DNA of 7,786 bases from Paracoccaceae bacterium (GTDB lineage Bacteria > Pseudomonadota > Alphaproteobacteria > Rhodobacterales > Rhodobacteraceae), in assembly GCA_016765235.1 (NCBI GenBank), contig JAESQH010000095.1, positions 1-7,786 of the forward strand. The letters run 5' to 3'. Position numbers and translations under genes: made by a program. A model generated the notes under the pieces. The model was given only the letters and a program-made list of their open reading frames with translations. It had not been told where the DNA came from and made no database searches. Positions 1-6,536 of this stretch are shown piece by piece. How positions within the stretch are numbered: position 1 is the stretch's first letter; every line of letters begins with the position of its first letter.

Positions 1-571
1 CGACCGAGGGTTTGCAGTTCGCCATGCAAGTGTCCCTAAAAATCGGATACTCCGTGGTTGGTCGATCATCGGGATAAAAGTTCGCTTCATTGCGAAGTGG
101 TAGATCAAGGAAGTTGGCCTTCGAAAGCTCGAAAGTCTCATCATCAACGATTTCGTTCAAAAACATAATATAAGCCGTTAGCGCATAAACTTCGTCCGCG
201 CTTAAAGACTGCGCGTTACCAAAAGGCATAGCGCGGTTAATATAATCCCAAACAGTTGATAAATATGGCCAAAAAGACCCCACGGTTTTAATTGGTCGTT
301 CACTGGTCAGCGTATCGAACCCGCCCGCCAAAACAGGAAAACGGCCAACACCTTCGCCGAAATCTCCGTGACAAGCGGCACATTTACCTTCGAAAATCTC
401 TTCGCCCTGCGCCACAGTCCCAGAGCCTTCGGGTAGCCCAAGTCCATCTGGTCGAATATCAATATTCCACGCGGCGACCTCGTCTGGTGTAGCTATGCGC
501 CCGATTTCACCCGCGATTGCTGGGGTAGAGAAGAGGGCGATAATTATCGAAACCTTAAGAAATTTCAACAT
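1..571 (-). CDS. soxD: SoxD, cytochrome c subunit of sulfane dehydrogenase SoxCD (partial, 3' end outside window)
   Basis: I translated this frame by hand. It is open for 190 codons from the ATG at 571-569 to the window edge, so the C-terminus is missing. SoxD is the periplasmic cytochrome c partner of SoxC; it takes electrons from oxidation of the sulfane sulfur on SoxY. A Sec signal peptide is visible at residues 1-20, with probable cleavage after AIA and before Gly21. One c-type heme site CAACH lies at 64-68 (Cys64, Cys67, His68), and Met115 in RAMPFG is the likely axial ligand. A TCMANCKPS segment at 181-189 resembles the conserved cysteine stretch between the two heme domains of SoxD. 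Diheme SoxD proteins are about twice this length, so the second heme domain should lie to the left. The start overlaps the end of soxC by 17 bp in another frame, with a GGAG about 9 bases upstream inside soxC. Confidence 0.9.
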   Translation of the reverse strand, partial: MLKFLKVSIIIALFSTPAIAGEIGRIATPDEVAAWNIDIRPDGLGLPEGSGTVAQGEEIFEGKCAACHGDFGEGVGRFPVLAGGFDTLTSERPIKTVGSFWPYLSTVWDYINRAMPFGNAQSLSADEVYALTAYIMFLNEIVDDETFELSKANFLDLPLRNEANFYPDDRPTTEYPIFRDTCMANCKPSV

Positions 572-1808
572 TTTCCACCACTCCATCGCTTTCCACGGAC
601 CAAGTCTGGATACCGTTGTTGTGGTAGTTGGAAACCTCGCCCCGAATACTTCGTAGCGCGTCTTTTGTCGGCTGAACGTATCCGGTCGTATCATGCGCGC
701 GTGATTGCAACAGCAGCGGCTTGCCGTCCCAATCGAATTCGAAATAGAATCGGTGGAGGGATTTATCGAGGCTTGGCCCATCAACTCGCGCGCGGTGCCA
801 GTTCACGCCTCCGTCAATCGTTACGTCAACACGCGGAATGATCCCTTGGCCGGACCACGCCAAACCCGTAATTACGGTTGGCCCTTTGCCATGCAAGATT
901 GGCGCTTGGGGGGAGGGTTCGGTGATCACCGATTTCGCGTCCATCATCCAAGTAAAGCGCCGTGAATTTCCGCTGGCCAGCAAATCCGTATACCGCGCCG
1001 TTTCCTCGCGGTGATGCCACGGTTGGTCACCAACCTCTAACCTGCGAAGCCATTTGATCCACATGTTGCCTTCCCAACCGGGAACAACCAGTCGGGCAGG
1101 ATATCCCTGTTCGGCCCGTAACGCCTCGCCGTTCATTTTGAAGGCGATCATGCAATCGTCCAGTGCTTTTTCCAGCGGGATCGATCGGCTAAGCGCAGCG
1201 GCGTCAGCCCCTTCCGCCAATAACCATTTTCCGGCGGTTTTCACGCCGGCCGCGTCCAGAACGTCCCGCAGCATCACACCTGTATACATCACATTGTGAA
1301 TCATGCCGTGCGTGAACTGCACCCCGTTCAACTGCGGCCCGCGCCACTCCATGCCGGAATTTGCGGTGCATTCAAGGAAGTACACCTTGTTGTGGCGCGG
1401 GAACCGCATCAGGTCTTGCAGCGTGAAAACCATTGGCTGGTCCACCAAGCCATTTATCATCAGGCGGTAATCAGCGGGGTCGATCTCGGCCACACCACTA
1501 TGATGACGCTCGAATGCCAGCCCGTTGGGCGTAATAATCCCGTCGAGTTGATGCAAAGGCGTGAAGTTGATCGAGGAGGTATCCTCAGCCGTCAACCAAG
1601 GCACACTTTTGCGCAAAACATGGGCTTCATGGGGCGAAGGCATACCATATCCGCGCTCGTCCACACCTTTGCCAAGAACTTGCGCCCAAGGTTGCACTTC
1701 GGTGATCGCCGGATCACCGACTCCCGCCCGCGCGCCGCTGGCGGCAACACTGGCAGCGAGGCCGGTTGTCAAAAAATTACGGCGCGAAGGGCCGGACTTA
1801 TTGGTCAT
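555..1808 (-). CDS. soxC: SoxC, molybdenum-cofactor subunit of sulfane dehydrogenase SoxCD
   Basis: SoxC is the molybdopterin subunit of SoxCD and belongs to the sulfite-oxidase superfamily. In the periplasm it oxidises the sulfane sulfur bound to SoxY and passes electrons to the SoxD heme. The 417 residues begin with a Tat signal (SRRNFL at 8-13), as expected for a protein that folds around its cofactor before export. The oxidoreductase molybdopterin domain spans roughly 80-265. Cys147 in FLECTANSGMEW is the predicted Mo ligand, and GYPARLVVPGWEGNMWIKWL near 235-254 is typical of the family. A Mo-co dimerisation domain covers about 290-405. No heme motif is present, as expected since SoxD carries the hemes. 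The start is supported by a GGAGGG about 8 bases upstream. The gene follows soxB after 17 bp and overlaps soxD. Confidence 0.96.
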   Translation of the reverse strand: MTNKSGPSRRNFLTTGLAASVAASGARAGVGDPAITEVQPWAQVLGKGVDERGYGMPSPHEAHVLRKSVPWLTAEDTSSINFTPLHQLDGIITPNGLAFERHHSGVAEIDPADYRLMINGLVDQPMVFTLQDLMRFPRHNKVYFLECTANSGMEWRGPQLNGVQFTHGMIHNVMYTGVMLRDVLDAAGVKTAGKWLLAEGADAAALSRSIPLEKALDDCMIAFKMNGEALRAEQGYPARLVVPGWEGNMWIKWLRRLEVGDQPWHHREETARYTDLLASGNSRRFTWMMDAKSVITEPSPQAPILHGKGPTVITGLAWSGQGIIPRVDVTIDGGVNWHRARVDGPSLDKSLHRFYFEFDWDGKPLLLQSRAHDTTGYVQPTKDALRSIRGEVSNYHNNGIQTWSVESDGVVENVEIS

Positions 1809-1826
1809 CTGGCCCTCCGAATCCGA

Positions 1827-3521
1827 TCAGGCTCCGGTTACTTTAACCGATTGGTTCGGGTCTACCGTAACCGTTCCCTTACGTTTAATATAGCTTTCTA
1901 CAACATCCCAGATAGCAGGCCCTTCAGTGCCCTCATTCACGGAAGCCCAGCCAGCGACAACGTAGGTTTTAGATGGTTCGATCTTTTCGCCGGTTTTCAG
2001 CATGGTCATATCGGTGATCCGATCGCCCTGCTTTTTGGTAACGTCGATGGAATATCCCATGCCGCCCATCCGAACCATGTCGCCGCCTTGCTGGTAATAT
2101 GGGTCAGGGTTGAACAGATTGTCAGCCACATCTTCCATGATAATCTGAATCCGCTCGCCCGTCATTTCGGTACGATAAGCGGCTGGATAACTCATGCCTG
2201 TACAGTTGAAGATATCTTCGCGGGTTATGTCACCACCGGGCAGCAAGGACGGCCCCCAGCGGAATCCGGGGGAAATTGCAATGTCGGCTTCACGCTCTTC
2301 AATCAGGGCATTACAAATCAGATCATCCCATGTGCCGTTAAAGTTGCCACGGCGATATAGAAGGCTGTCGGTTTTGCCAATCACTTCGGTCAGCTGGTCC
2401 TCAAAGGGTGCGCGCTGTGCGTCAATCAATTGCGCCACCATCGGGTCAGCTTGAATAACATCCGAGAAGATCGGGATAAGTTTGTGATTGAAACCTTTAA
2501 TCTGCCCGTCGCGCACGTCCAGATCGAGGCGCGTTACGAATTTTCCGTTCGAACCAGATGCGATCAACATGGTTTTGTTGACCAGCACAGGCTCCGGCAA
2601 CGCGTCGTGTGTGTGGCCCGTCAGGATCACGTCGATACCATCCACGCGGCCAGCGAGTTTGCGGTCAACATCGAACCCGTTGTGCGACAGCAGCACTACC
2701 AATTCCGCGCCTAAACCACGAACTTCGGTGACCAGTTCAGCCATATTTTCTTCGCGAATTCCAAAGCTAAGACCAGGGAACATCCAGCCCGGGTTTGCAA
2801 TTGGCATATACGGGAAAGCTTGCCCGATAACCGCGATCTTTACGCCGCCACGCTCAAACATTTTGTATGGCTCGTAGGCGCGTTCATCCCATTCGGTATC
2901 GAAAATATTGGCGCCAAGGAACGGGAAATCCAGATCGTTGTCGACAATCTCGGTTACTCGATCAATGCCCAGCGTGAATTCCCAGTGGGAGGTCATCGCA
3001 TCCGGCTTTAGTGCGTTCATCACGTTGACCATATCTTGGCCTTTGGTCATCTGCGCGGTGTAGGAGCCTTGCCACGTGTCCCCACCATCCAGCAGCAGCG
3101 CATCAGGGCGCGCCGCGCGGATGGAGTTGATAACCGTTGCAACCCGATCAAGCCCGCCCATTTTGCCGTAGCCTTTGGCCAAAGACGTAAAATCGTCATA
3201 GGTTAATGCATACGCCTCGCGCGTGCCGGCTTCCAAGTTGAACAGGTTCAGAAAGTCCTTGCCGGTAACATGTGGGGGCAGGCCGTCAACCGCGCCCATA
3301 CCGAGATTTATTTCTGGCTCGCGGAAATAGACAGGTTTTAGCTGCGCATGAATGTCAGTGATGTGGATAAGCGTGACATTACCAACCGTATCAAAATCAA
3401 GCAGTTGATCTTGTGTAAGCGTCTGTTGCGCGGCTAACTTGGACCAGTTGCCAACGCCAGAGGCACCAACAATTGCAGAAGCGGCCACTGAGGCTTGTAG
3501 AAAGTCACGGCGGGAAATCAT
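1827..3521 (-). CDS. soxB: SoxB, sulfate thiohydrolase (thiosulfohydrolase)
   Basis: SoxB hydrolyses the sulfonate group from SoxY-bound thiosulfate to release sulfate. It belongs to the 5'-nucleotidase/metallophosphoesterase family and uses a dinuclear metal centre, manganese in characterised homologues. The 564-residue length is normal. A Tat signal is clear (SRRDFLQA at 3-10). The metal-site blocks appear in order: DIHAQ (Asp56, His58), GGDTWQGS (Asp148), the SHWEFTLG block (His179), SHNGFDVD (His280) and TGHTHDALPEP (His303, His305). HWEF and TGHTHDALPEP are diagnostic of SoxB rather than ordinary nucleotidases. The C-terminal half (about 360-564) is the 5'-nucleotidase C domain. The start has a GGAG about 8 bases upstream. 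The 111-bp gap separating it from soxA contains three hairpins. Confidence 0.97.
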   Translation of the reverse strand: MISRRDFLQASVAASAIVGASGVGNWSKLAAQQTLTQDQLLDFDTVGNVTLIHITDIHAQLKPVYFREPEINLGMGAVDGLPPHVTGKDFLNLFNLEAGTREAYALTYDDFTSLAKGYGKMGGLDRVATVINSIRAARPDALLLDGGDTWQGSYTAQMTKGQDMVNVMNALKPDAMTSHWEFTLGIDRVTEIVDNDLDFPFLGANIFDTEWDERAYEPYKMFERGGVKIAVIGQAFPYMPIANPGWMFPGLSFGIREENMAELVTEVRGLGAELVVLLSHNGFDVDRKLAGRVDGIDVILTGHTHDALPEPVLVNKTMLIASGSNGKFVTRLDLDVRDGQIKGFNHKLIPIFSDVIQADPMVAQLIDAQRAPFEDQLTEVIGKTDSLLYRRGNFNGTWDDLICNALIEEREADIAISPGFRWGPSLLPGGDITREDIFNCTGMSYPAAYRTEMTGERIQIIMEDVADNLFNPDPYYQQGGDMVRMGGMGYSIDVTKKQGDRITDMTMLKTGEKIEPSKTYVVAGWASVNEGTEGPAIWDVVESYIKRKGTVTVDPNQSVKVTGA

Positions 3522-3551
3522 ATGTAGTCTCCAGATTTTGGGTGAGAATGA

Positions 3552-3572
3552 GTAAGCTTAACAAAAGCTTAC
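3552..3572 (-). other. Hairpin C in the soxA-soxB gap
   Basis: This is a perfect 8-bp inverted repeat, GTAAGCTT at 3552-3559 and AAGCTTAC at 3565-3572, with a 5-base loop. It is the last of three hairpins crossed by the soxA-soxB transcript and ends about 30 bases before the soxB start. No U-tract follows it, so it does not look like an intrinsic terminator. A role in RNA stability, or an operator palindrome, is possible. Confidence 0.5.
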
Positions 3573-3577
3573 CAACA

Positions 3578-3604
3578 CTAACCCCCAAACGGGAAGGGTG
3601 TTAG
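3578..3604 (-). other. Hairpin B in the soxA-soxB gap
   Basis: This is an imperfect inverted repeat. CTAAC at 3578-3582 pairs with GTTAG at 3600-3604, then one mismatch, then CCC at 3584-3586 with GGG at 3596-3598, leaving a 9-base loop. It shares base 3604 with hairpin A, so the two stems compete for one base or stack. No U-run follows. Confidence 0.4.
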
Positions 3605-3625
3605 GCCCCGAACTTAATCGGGGCC
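3604..3625 (-). terminator. GC-rich hairpin A just after soxA (attenuator or mRNA-stability stem)
   Basis: This is a perfect 8-bp GC-rich stem, GGCCCCGA at 3604-3611 and TCGGGGCC at 3618-3625, with a 6-base loop. It begins 8 bases after the soxA stop codon on the transcribed strand. The stem is strong enough to stall exonucleases or polymerase, but the following transcript (UAACACCC) has no U-tract. I read it as an RNA-stability or partial-termination element rather than a full terminator. Confidence 0.55.
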
Positions 3626-3632
3626 AGACTAG

Positions 3633-4487
3633 TTAGTTGCGTACTGAAGCACCCTCGACACTGAGGCCGTTACCGCGTGAAGCGACGTAAAGTTCCAGCG
3701 CACGGAATTCGTCCGACCCTTCTTTATAAGGTGTTGCACGAATGTTTTTCATGCAGCCTTTAAAGCGGGCGTGAGTTGAATTCAGCTTGGCGTTCTTTAG
3801 ACGATAGACTGGGAAGCCGTTGGTTTGACCCTGCGACAGGTGATCCGCACGGATCATAGTGTCGTAATTGTTCTCATGACAATTCGCACAAGACATATCA
3901 AGCTGGCCAACACGGGTGTAGTAAATATCTTTACCTTGCTCCCACGCGTCTGAAGCTGGACCATCAATCACGACATTAACCGGCATTCCGCGCGATTCCA
4001 GACTGATAAGCGCAGTCATGGCTGTCATACTCGTGCCGCTCCATTTCCACGCATCTGCCTGCATCCGTTCTGTGCGGCATTCGTTGATATAATCTTCCAT
4101 CGACTGAATAGCGCCGGCTTCATCGTCCCAACGGGGAAGCACTGTGCGAAGACCTGCGAATTCGGCTGGGCCGCCTGTGTGACAAGCCGCACAGGATTTA
4201 CCTGCGGATCCGTCAACCTTTGCCCACTCGTCGAGAGCCTGATCAACGAAGATCATGCCCGGATTATCGAAGTCGTCCAACTGAAGCGACTGTGTTTCCT
4301 TGGTCCGGTATATCCAACCCGAAAACACTTCGTCCAGATTTTCCAAGTGCGCAGCAGCTGGAGCTTGAGTTATCATTAGTTCTTCTTCGTTGATAATCAG
4401 ACTTTGAGCATTGGCTGTAATCGTACCGAAAGCAAGTGATGCGATCGTTGCAATTGAGGCCACACGCAGTAGGTTTGATCCTATCAT
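3633..4487 (-). CDS. soxA: SoxA, diheme cytochrome c subunit of the SoxXA complex
   Basis: SoxA with SoxX joins thiosulfate oxidatively to the SoxY carrier cysteine in the periplasm. I start at the ATG at 4487 (284 residues, beginning MIGSNLL), because a GGGAGG lies about 9 bases upstream and the product then opens with a Sec signal peptide (residues 1-28, cleavage after ANA). A longer in-frame reading would run back through soxZ and has no signal peptide. Two heme sites are present: SCAACH (Cys99, Cys102, His103) and SCANCH (Cys200, Cys203, His204), making this the diheme form. The NECRTERM block supplies Cys137, the expected axial ligand of heme 1. RFKGCMKN supplies Cys245, the expected active-site axial cysteine (persulfide in solved structures) of heme 2. 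The gene follows soxZ after 34 bp. Confidence 0.96.
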   Translation of the reverse strand: MIGSNLLRVASIATIASLAFGTITANAQSLIINEEELMITQAPAAAHLENLDEVFSGWIYRTKETQSLQLDDFDNPGMIFVDQALDEWAKVDGSAGKSCAACHTGGPAEFAGLRTVLPRWDDEAGAIQSMEDYINECRTERMQADAWKWSGTSMTAMTALISLESRGMPVNVVIDGPASDAWEQGKDIYYTRVGQLDMSCANCHENNYDTMIRADHLSQGQTNGFPVYRLKNAKLNSTHARFKGCMKNIRATPYKEGSDEFRALELYVASRGNGLSVEGASVRN

Positions 4488-4521
4488 TATATTTATCCTC
4501 CCTATTTTTTCTGCCGTAGCC

Positions 4522-4851
4522 TTAGCCAACTGCGATAGATTTTGTTTCCGTATAAACCGAGCCGTCATCGTCATACCAAGTGAAGTTAAAGTCGCCTGAT
4601 TCAGGAACTGTCGCTTTGAACTGGAAGTACGGGTTTGTGGAAATAGCACCATGTAATTCAACTGACATCACATTTTGACCGTTAAAGTCGCATGTAAATG
4701 TGTTGATGATCGACTGCGGGATTTTATTCCCGTCGCTGTCTTTACGTTGGCCGGATTCCATTTTGTGACTGATCAGCGTCTTGATGGTGATCACATCACC
4801 AGCCGCAGCCGTCTTCGGAACTTTAACGCGGGGTTTTACACCTACTGCCAT
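4522..4851 (-). CDS. soxZ: SoxZ, sulfur-carrier scaffold subunit of SoxYZ
   Basis: SoxZ forms the heterodimer with SoxY that presents the SoxY swinging-arm cysteine to the other Sox enzymes. The 109 residues are typical in length and form one immunoglobulin-like beta domain. Recognisable stretches are VKPRVKVPKTAAAGDVI near the N-terminus and KMESGQRKDSDGNKIP at 30-45. There is no signal peptide, as expected, because SoxZ is thought to be co-exported with the Tat substrate SoxY. One cysteine (Cys54) is present in TFTCDFNG. The start has an AGGAG followed by an uninterrupted run of eight A residues that ends in the A of the ATG. The gene sits 20 bp after soxY and 34 bp before soxA. Confidence 0.95.
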   Translation of the reverse strand: MAVGVKPRVKVPKTAAAGDVITIKTLISHKMESGQRKDSDGNKIPQSIINTFTCDFNGQNVMSVELHGAISTNPYFQFKATVPESGDFNFTWYDDDGSVYTETKSIAVG

Positions 4852-4871
4852 TTTTTTTCTCCTAAGTTAGC

Positions 4872-5291
4872 TTAGCCGCCGCAGCCGCCGATTGTTACTT
4901 TTACAACACTGGATGTTTGCACAAAACTTCCATCTGCCATTTTCGCAACTGCAATCACATCCTGCGTACCGGCAAGCCGAATACGTGTGGAGCCAAACTG
5001 CGAGCCGGAAAGAGCGCCAAAATTGAATGTGCAGACGTCTGGAACCGGGTTACCCGTTGATATTAGGATAATCGAAACCGCACCCGGGGCCGAAACGGAA
5101 ACTGGAACGGTATTTCCGTTCTCCGCGATTTCCGGTGCAGTTAGTTCGATGCCACCTTCCGTGGTGGCAGCGCCTCCGGTGAATGCCGCAATCGCGTCAT
5201 CAACGGGCGAGGCAAAAGCCTGAACTGGCAATAGGGCAACAGTCGCTGCACCGGCGCCAAGTATCAGAGCATCACGTCTCGTAAAATTCAT
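4872..5291 (-). CDS. soxY: SoxY, thiosulfate-binding sulfur-carrier protein
   Basis: SoxY carries pathway intermediates covalently on a C-terminal cysteine. The 139-residue product ends GGCGG, with the carrier residue Cys137 third from the end; this is the defining SoxY swinging arm. I choose the ATG at 5291 because an AGGAG precedes it by about 8 bases and it gives a Tat-type leader (TRRDALILG at 4-12, cleavage near AFA at 25-27). The open frame continues 93 codons further upstream, but that part runs back through soxX in another frame and has no signal. A second cysteine, Cys87 in PDVCTFNF, lies in the core beta domain. The gene lies 37 bp after soxX and 20 bp before its partner soxZ. Confidence 0.97.
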   Translation of the reverse strand: MNFTRRDALILGAGAATVALLPVQAFASPVDDAIAAFTGGAATTEGGIELTAPEIAENGNTVPVSVSAPGAVSIILISTGNPVPDVCTFNFGALSGSQFGSTRIRLAGTQDVIAVAKMADGSFVQTSSVVKVTIGGCGG

Positions 5292-5328
5292 AGTTGTCTC
5301 CTGATATAAGATCAGCAAGCTTTTCAGC

Positions 5329-5784
5329 TTACTCGGTGAGCGTTTGTAGATACGCAATAACATCCTCGACATCTTGCGCTGATAGGATTGATTTGCCCTC
5401 AAACTTTTCCAAAGTCCGGAAGAAACCGGAAGTTCGATAGAATGCTGGCATAATTGTGTCTTCGAATGTGTTCTTGGGATTCGATACAATTCCGCGAAGC
5501 TCTTCTTCGTTCCAGCGGTCACCAACACCATCCAACGATGGTCCGACTTCGCCTTGGAACGCTTGATCACTCAAATCTGTGTTTTTATGACAAGCTAGGC
5601 AATTGCCCAGTTTACGATTTTTAAAAAGATCGCGGCCGTTCGCAGCATCACCCGCCACACCGGTTAATGACATGGCAACCGAACCATATTCATCAAACAC
5701 AACGTCGTCGGCTGTGATTTCGGCAGTGGCCATCGCTGCAAATGCGGCGGTGGCACCAATTATAAGAAACGCTGTGCGCTTCAT
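5329..5784 (-). CDS. soxX: SoxX, monoheme cytochrome c subunit of SoxXA
   Basis: SoxX accepts electrons from SoxA during coupling of thiosulfate to SoxY and passes them to a small cytochrome c. The 151-residue product has a Sec signal peptide (residues 1-21, cleavage after ATA). Its single heme site is NCLACH (Cys62, Cys65, His66), and Met112 in TIMPAFY is the predicted distal ligand. GPSLDGVGDRW at 81-91 and the C-terminal helix DVEDVIAYLQTL at 138-149 are usual for SoxX. The start is well supported by GGGAGGA at 5797-5791. It is the first of the structural genes, after a 160-bp gap that carries promoter and operator candidates. Confidence 0.96.
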   Translation of the reverse strand: MKRTAFLIIGATAAFAAMATAEITADDVVFDEYGSVAMSLTGVAGDAANGRDLFKNRKLGNCLACHKNTDLSDQAFQGEVGPSLDGVGDRWNEEELRGIVSNPKNTFEDTIMPAFYRTSGFFRTLEKFEGKSILSAQDVEDVIAYLQTLTE

Positions 5785-5824
5785 GCAGTATCCTCCCTTT
5801 GATTACCGTTTGTCATTTTGATTC

Positions 5825-5838
5825 TTGACTTTGGTCAA
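5825..5838. promoter_or_regulatory. Candidate FNR/FixK/DNR-type box upstream of soxX
   Basis: TTGAC at 5825-5829 and GTCAA at 5834-5838, separated by four bases, form a perfect palindrome. It fits the TTGAY-N4-RTCAA consensus of FNR/FixK-family regulators, which includes FnrL of Rhodobacterales. Its centre lies 47 bases upstream of the soxX start codon and overlaps the start point predicted for the promoter at 5842-5870, a position expected for repression. No binding data exist here, so the identity of the regulator is inference. Confidence 0.45.
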
Positions 5839-5841
5839 CAA

Positions 5842-5870
5842 AAGATAGCCGCGACTTGGGCATTACGCAA
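5842..5870 (-). promoter_or_regulatory. Candidate soxX promoter (-35/-10)
   Basis: On the minus strand TTGCGT (5870-5865) and TATCTT (5847-5842) are separated by exactly 17 bases, giving a sigma-70-like promoter with a start point near 5835 and a leader of about 50 bases. The hexamers match the consensus at 3 of 6 and 4 of 6 positions, so support is moderate. A TATAAT inside the palindrome further upstream (5906-5901) is an alternative -10, but lacks a convincing -35. Confidence 0.35.
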
Positions 5871-5890
5871 CAATAAATTCAAATAAGTGA

Positions 5891-5918
5891 ATATTAGATT
5901 ATTATATTTCTCTAATAT
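5891..5918. promoter_or_regulatory. Palindrome in the soxW-soxX gap, candidate SoxR operator
   Basis: ATATTAGA at 5891-5898 and TCTAATAT at 5911-5918 form a perfect 8-bp inverted repeat with a 12-base spacer. The stem is AT-rich, which argues against a terminator for soxW. A minus-strand TATAAT (5906-5901) lies within the spacer, so a bound protein would cover a possible -10. In Paracoccus pantotrophus the ArsR-family repressor SoxR binds the soxW-soxX gap, and this is the best operator candidate in that gap. The assignment is inference. Confidence 0.45.
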
Positions 5919-5945
5919 AAGTCTTTGCTTATATAATGTTTCGCG

Positions 5946-6518
5946 CTAGTTGGCATCGCGCTCGGCAAGAATTCGGGCGACGTATTTCTGAAAATGCTCG
6001 TCGCCTTCATTGCGCTTTTCGAGGATGTATTTGAACATGCTCAGGGTTGTAAACTTCCCAAATGCGCCCGGCATAATCATTACCGCCGCCTGGGCCGAGG
6101 TTGTTCCTTCGGGGGGCAACTCGTCATCGAAAAACATCATCGTCGGCGTGAATATAATGTTCCATTTGGAAATCATTTCTTTTTCCGGCAGTGTTTCGCC
6201 GTCGAAGTCGGTCACTTCGGTATCCCCAAACATATTCATTTGCACGACGAAGTAATTATCCTCGATCATCGCTTTGATTTCAGGGTCGGGAAACACTTGT
6301 TCGTGCATTTTGGTACAATAGACGCACCCGCGTTGCTCGATGATTACCATCAATCGTTTACCCTCGGAATTCGCTTCTTGCAGATCCTCGGCCATGTCGC
6401 GGAACGTATCGCGCATCCAGTGGGTTTTATGCATGCCGTCATCACCGACATAGTAGGCTTCGCCCGCCAAAACAGGCGTTACTGCAAGCGCGCACAGGAT
6501 TACGATTTTTTTAAGCAT
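5946..6518 (-). CDS. soxW: SoxW, periplasmic thioredoxin-like protein
   Basis: SoxW is a periplasmic thioredoxin that receives electrons from SoxV. The 190 residues start with a Sec signal peptide (1-18, cleavage after VLA). The thioredoxin fold carries RGCVYCTK with redox cysteines Cys65 and Cys68, and the cis-proline loop FTPTMMFF follows (Pro125). The sequence resembles the thioredoxin_2/DsbE-like group that reduces periplasmic disulfides rather than forming them. It starts 18 bp after soxV, which points to co-transcription. Its ribosome-binding site (AAAAAAGG) is weaker than those of the structural sox genes. In Paracoccus SoxW is reduced by SoxV but is not essential for thiosulfate oxidation, whereas SoxS has the clearer activating role. 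Confidence 0.92.
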   Translation of the reverse strand: MLKKIVILCALAVTPVLAGEAYYVGDDGMHKTHWMRDTFRDMAEDLQEANSEGKRLMVIIEQRGCVYCTKMHEQVFPDPEIKAMIEDNYFVVQMNMFGDTEVTDFDGETLPEKEMISKWNIIFTPTMMFFDDELPPEGTTSAQAAVMIMPGAFGKFTTLSMFKYILEKRNEGDEHFQKYVARILAERDAN

Positions 6519-6536
6519 ATTGGGACCTTTTTTAGA

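Noticed and set aside
1296..2360. Long plus-strand open frame (354 codons) across the soxC start and the soxB end
   Set aside because: It runs antisense through two well-identified genes and their 17-bp gap, resembles no known family, and has no evident ribosome-binding site; it is a shadow frame.
3604..3625. GC-rich hairpin as a full Rho-independent terminator of a soxXYZA operon
   Set aside because: No U-tract follows the stem on the transcribed strand, and soxB, soxC and soxD continue in the same direction with no evident new promoter of good quality.
4488..4661. Possible 58-residue N-terminal extension of SoxA
   Set aside because: It overlaps soxZ in another frame; the start at 4487 has a GGGAGG and a proper signal peptide.
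5292..5570. Possible 93-residue N-terminal extension of SoxY
   Set aside because: It runs back through soxX in another frame, has no signal peptide, and would bury the Tat leader and the AGGAG-supported start at 5291.
5891..5918. Palindrome as a soxW terminator
   Set aside because: The stem is almost all A and T and no U-run follows it, so it would be a weak terminator; an operator fits better.
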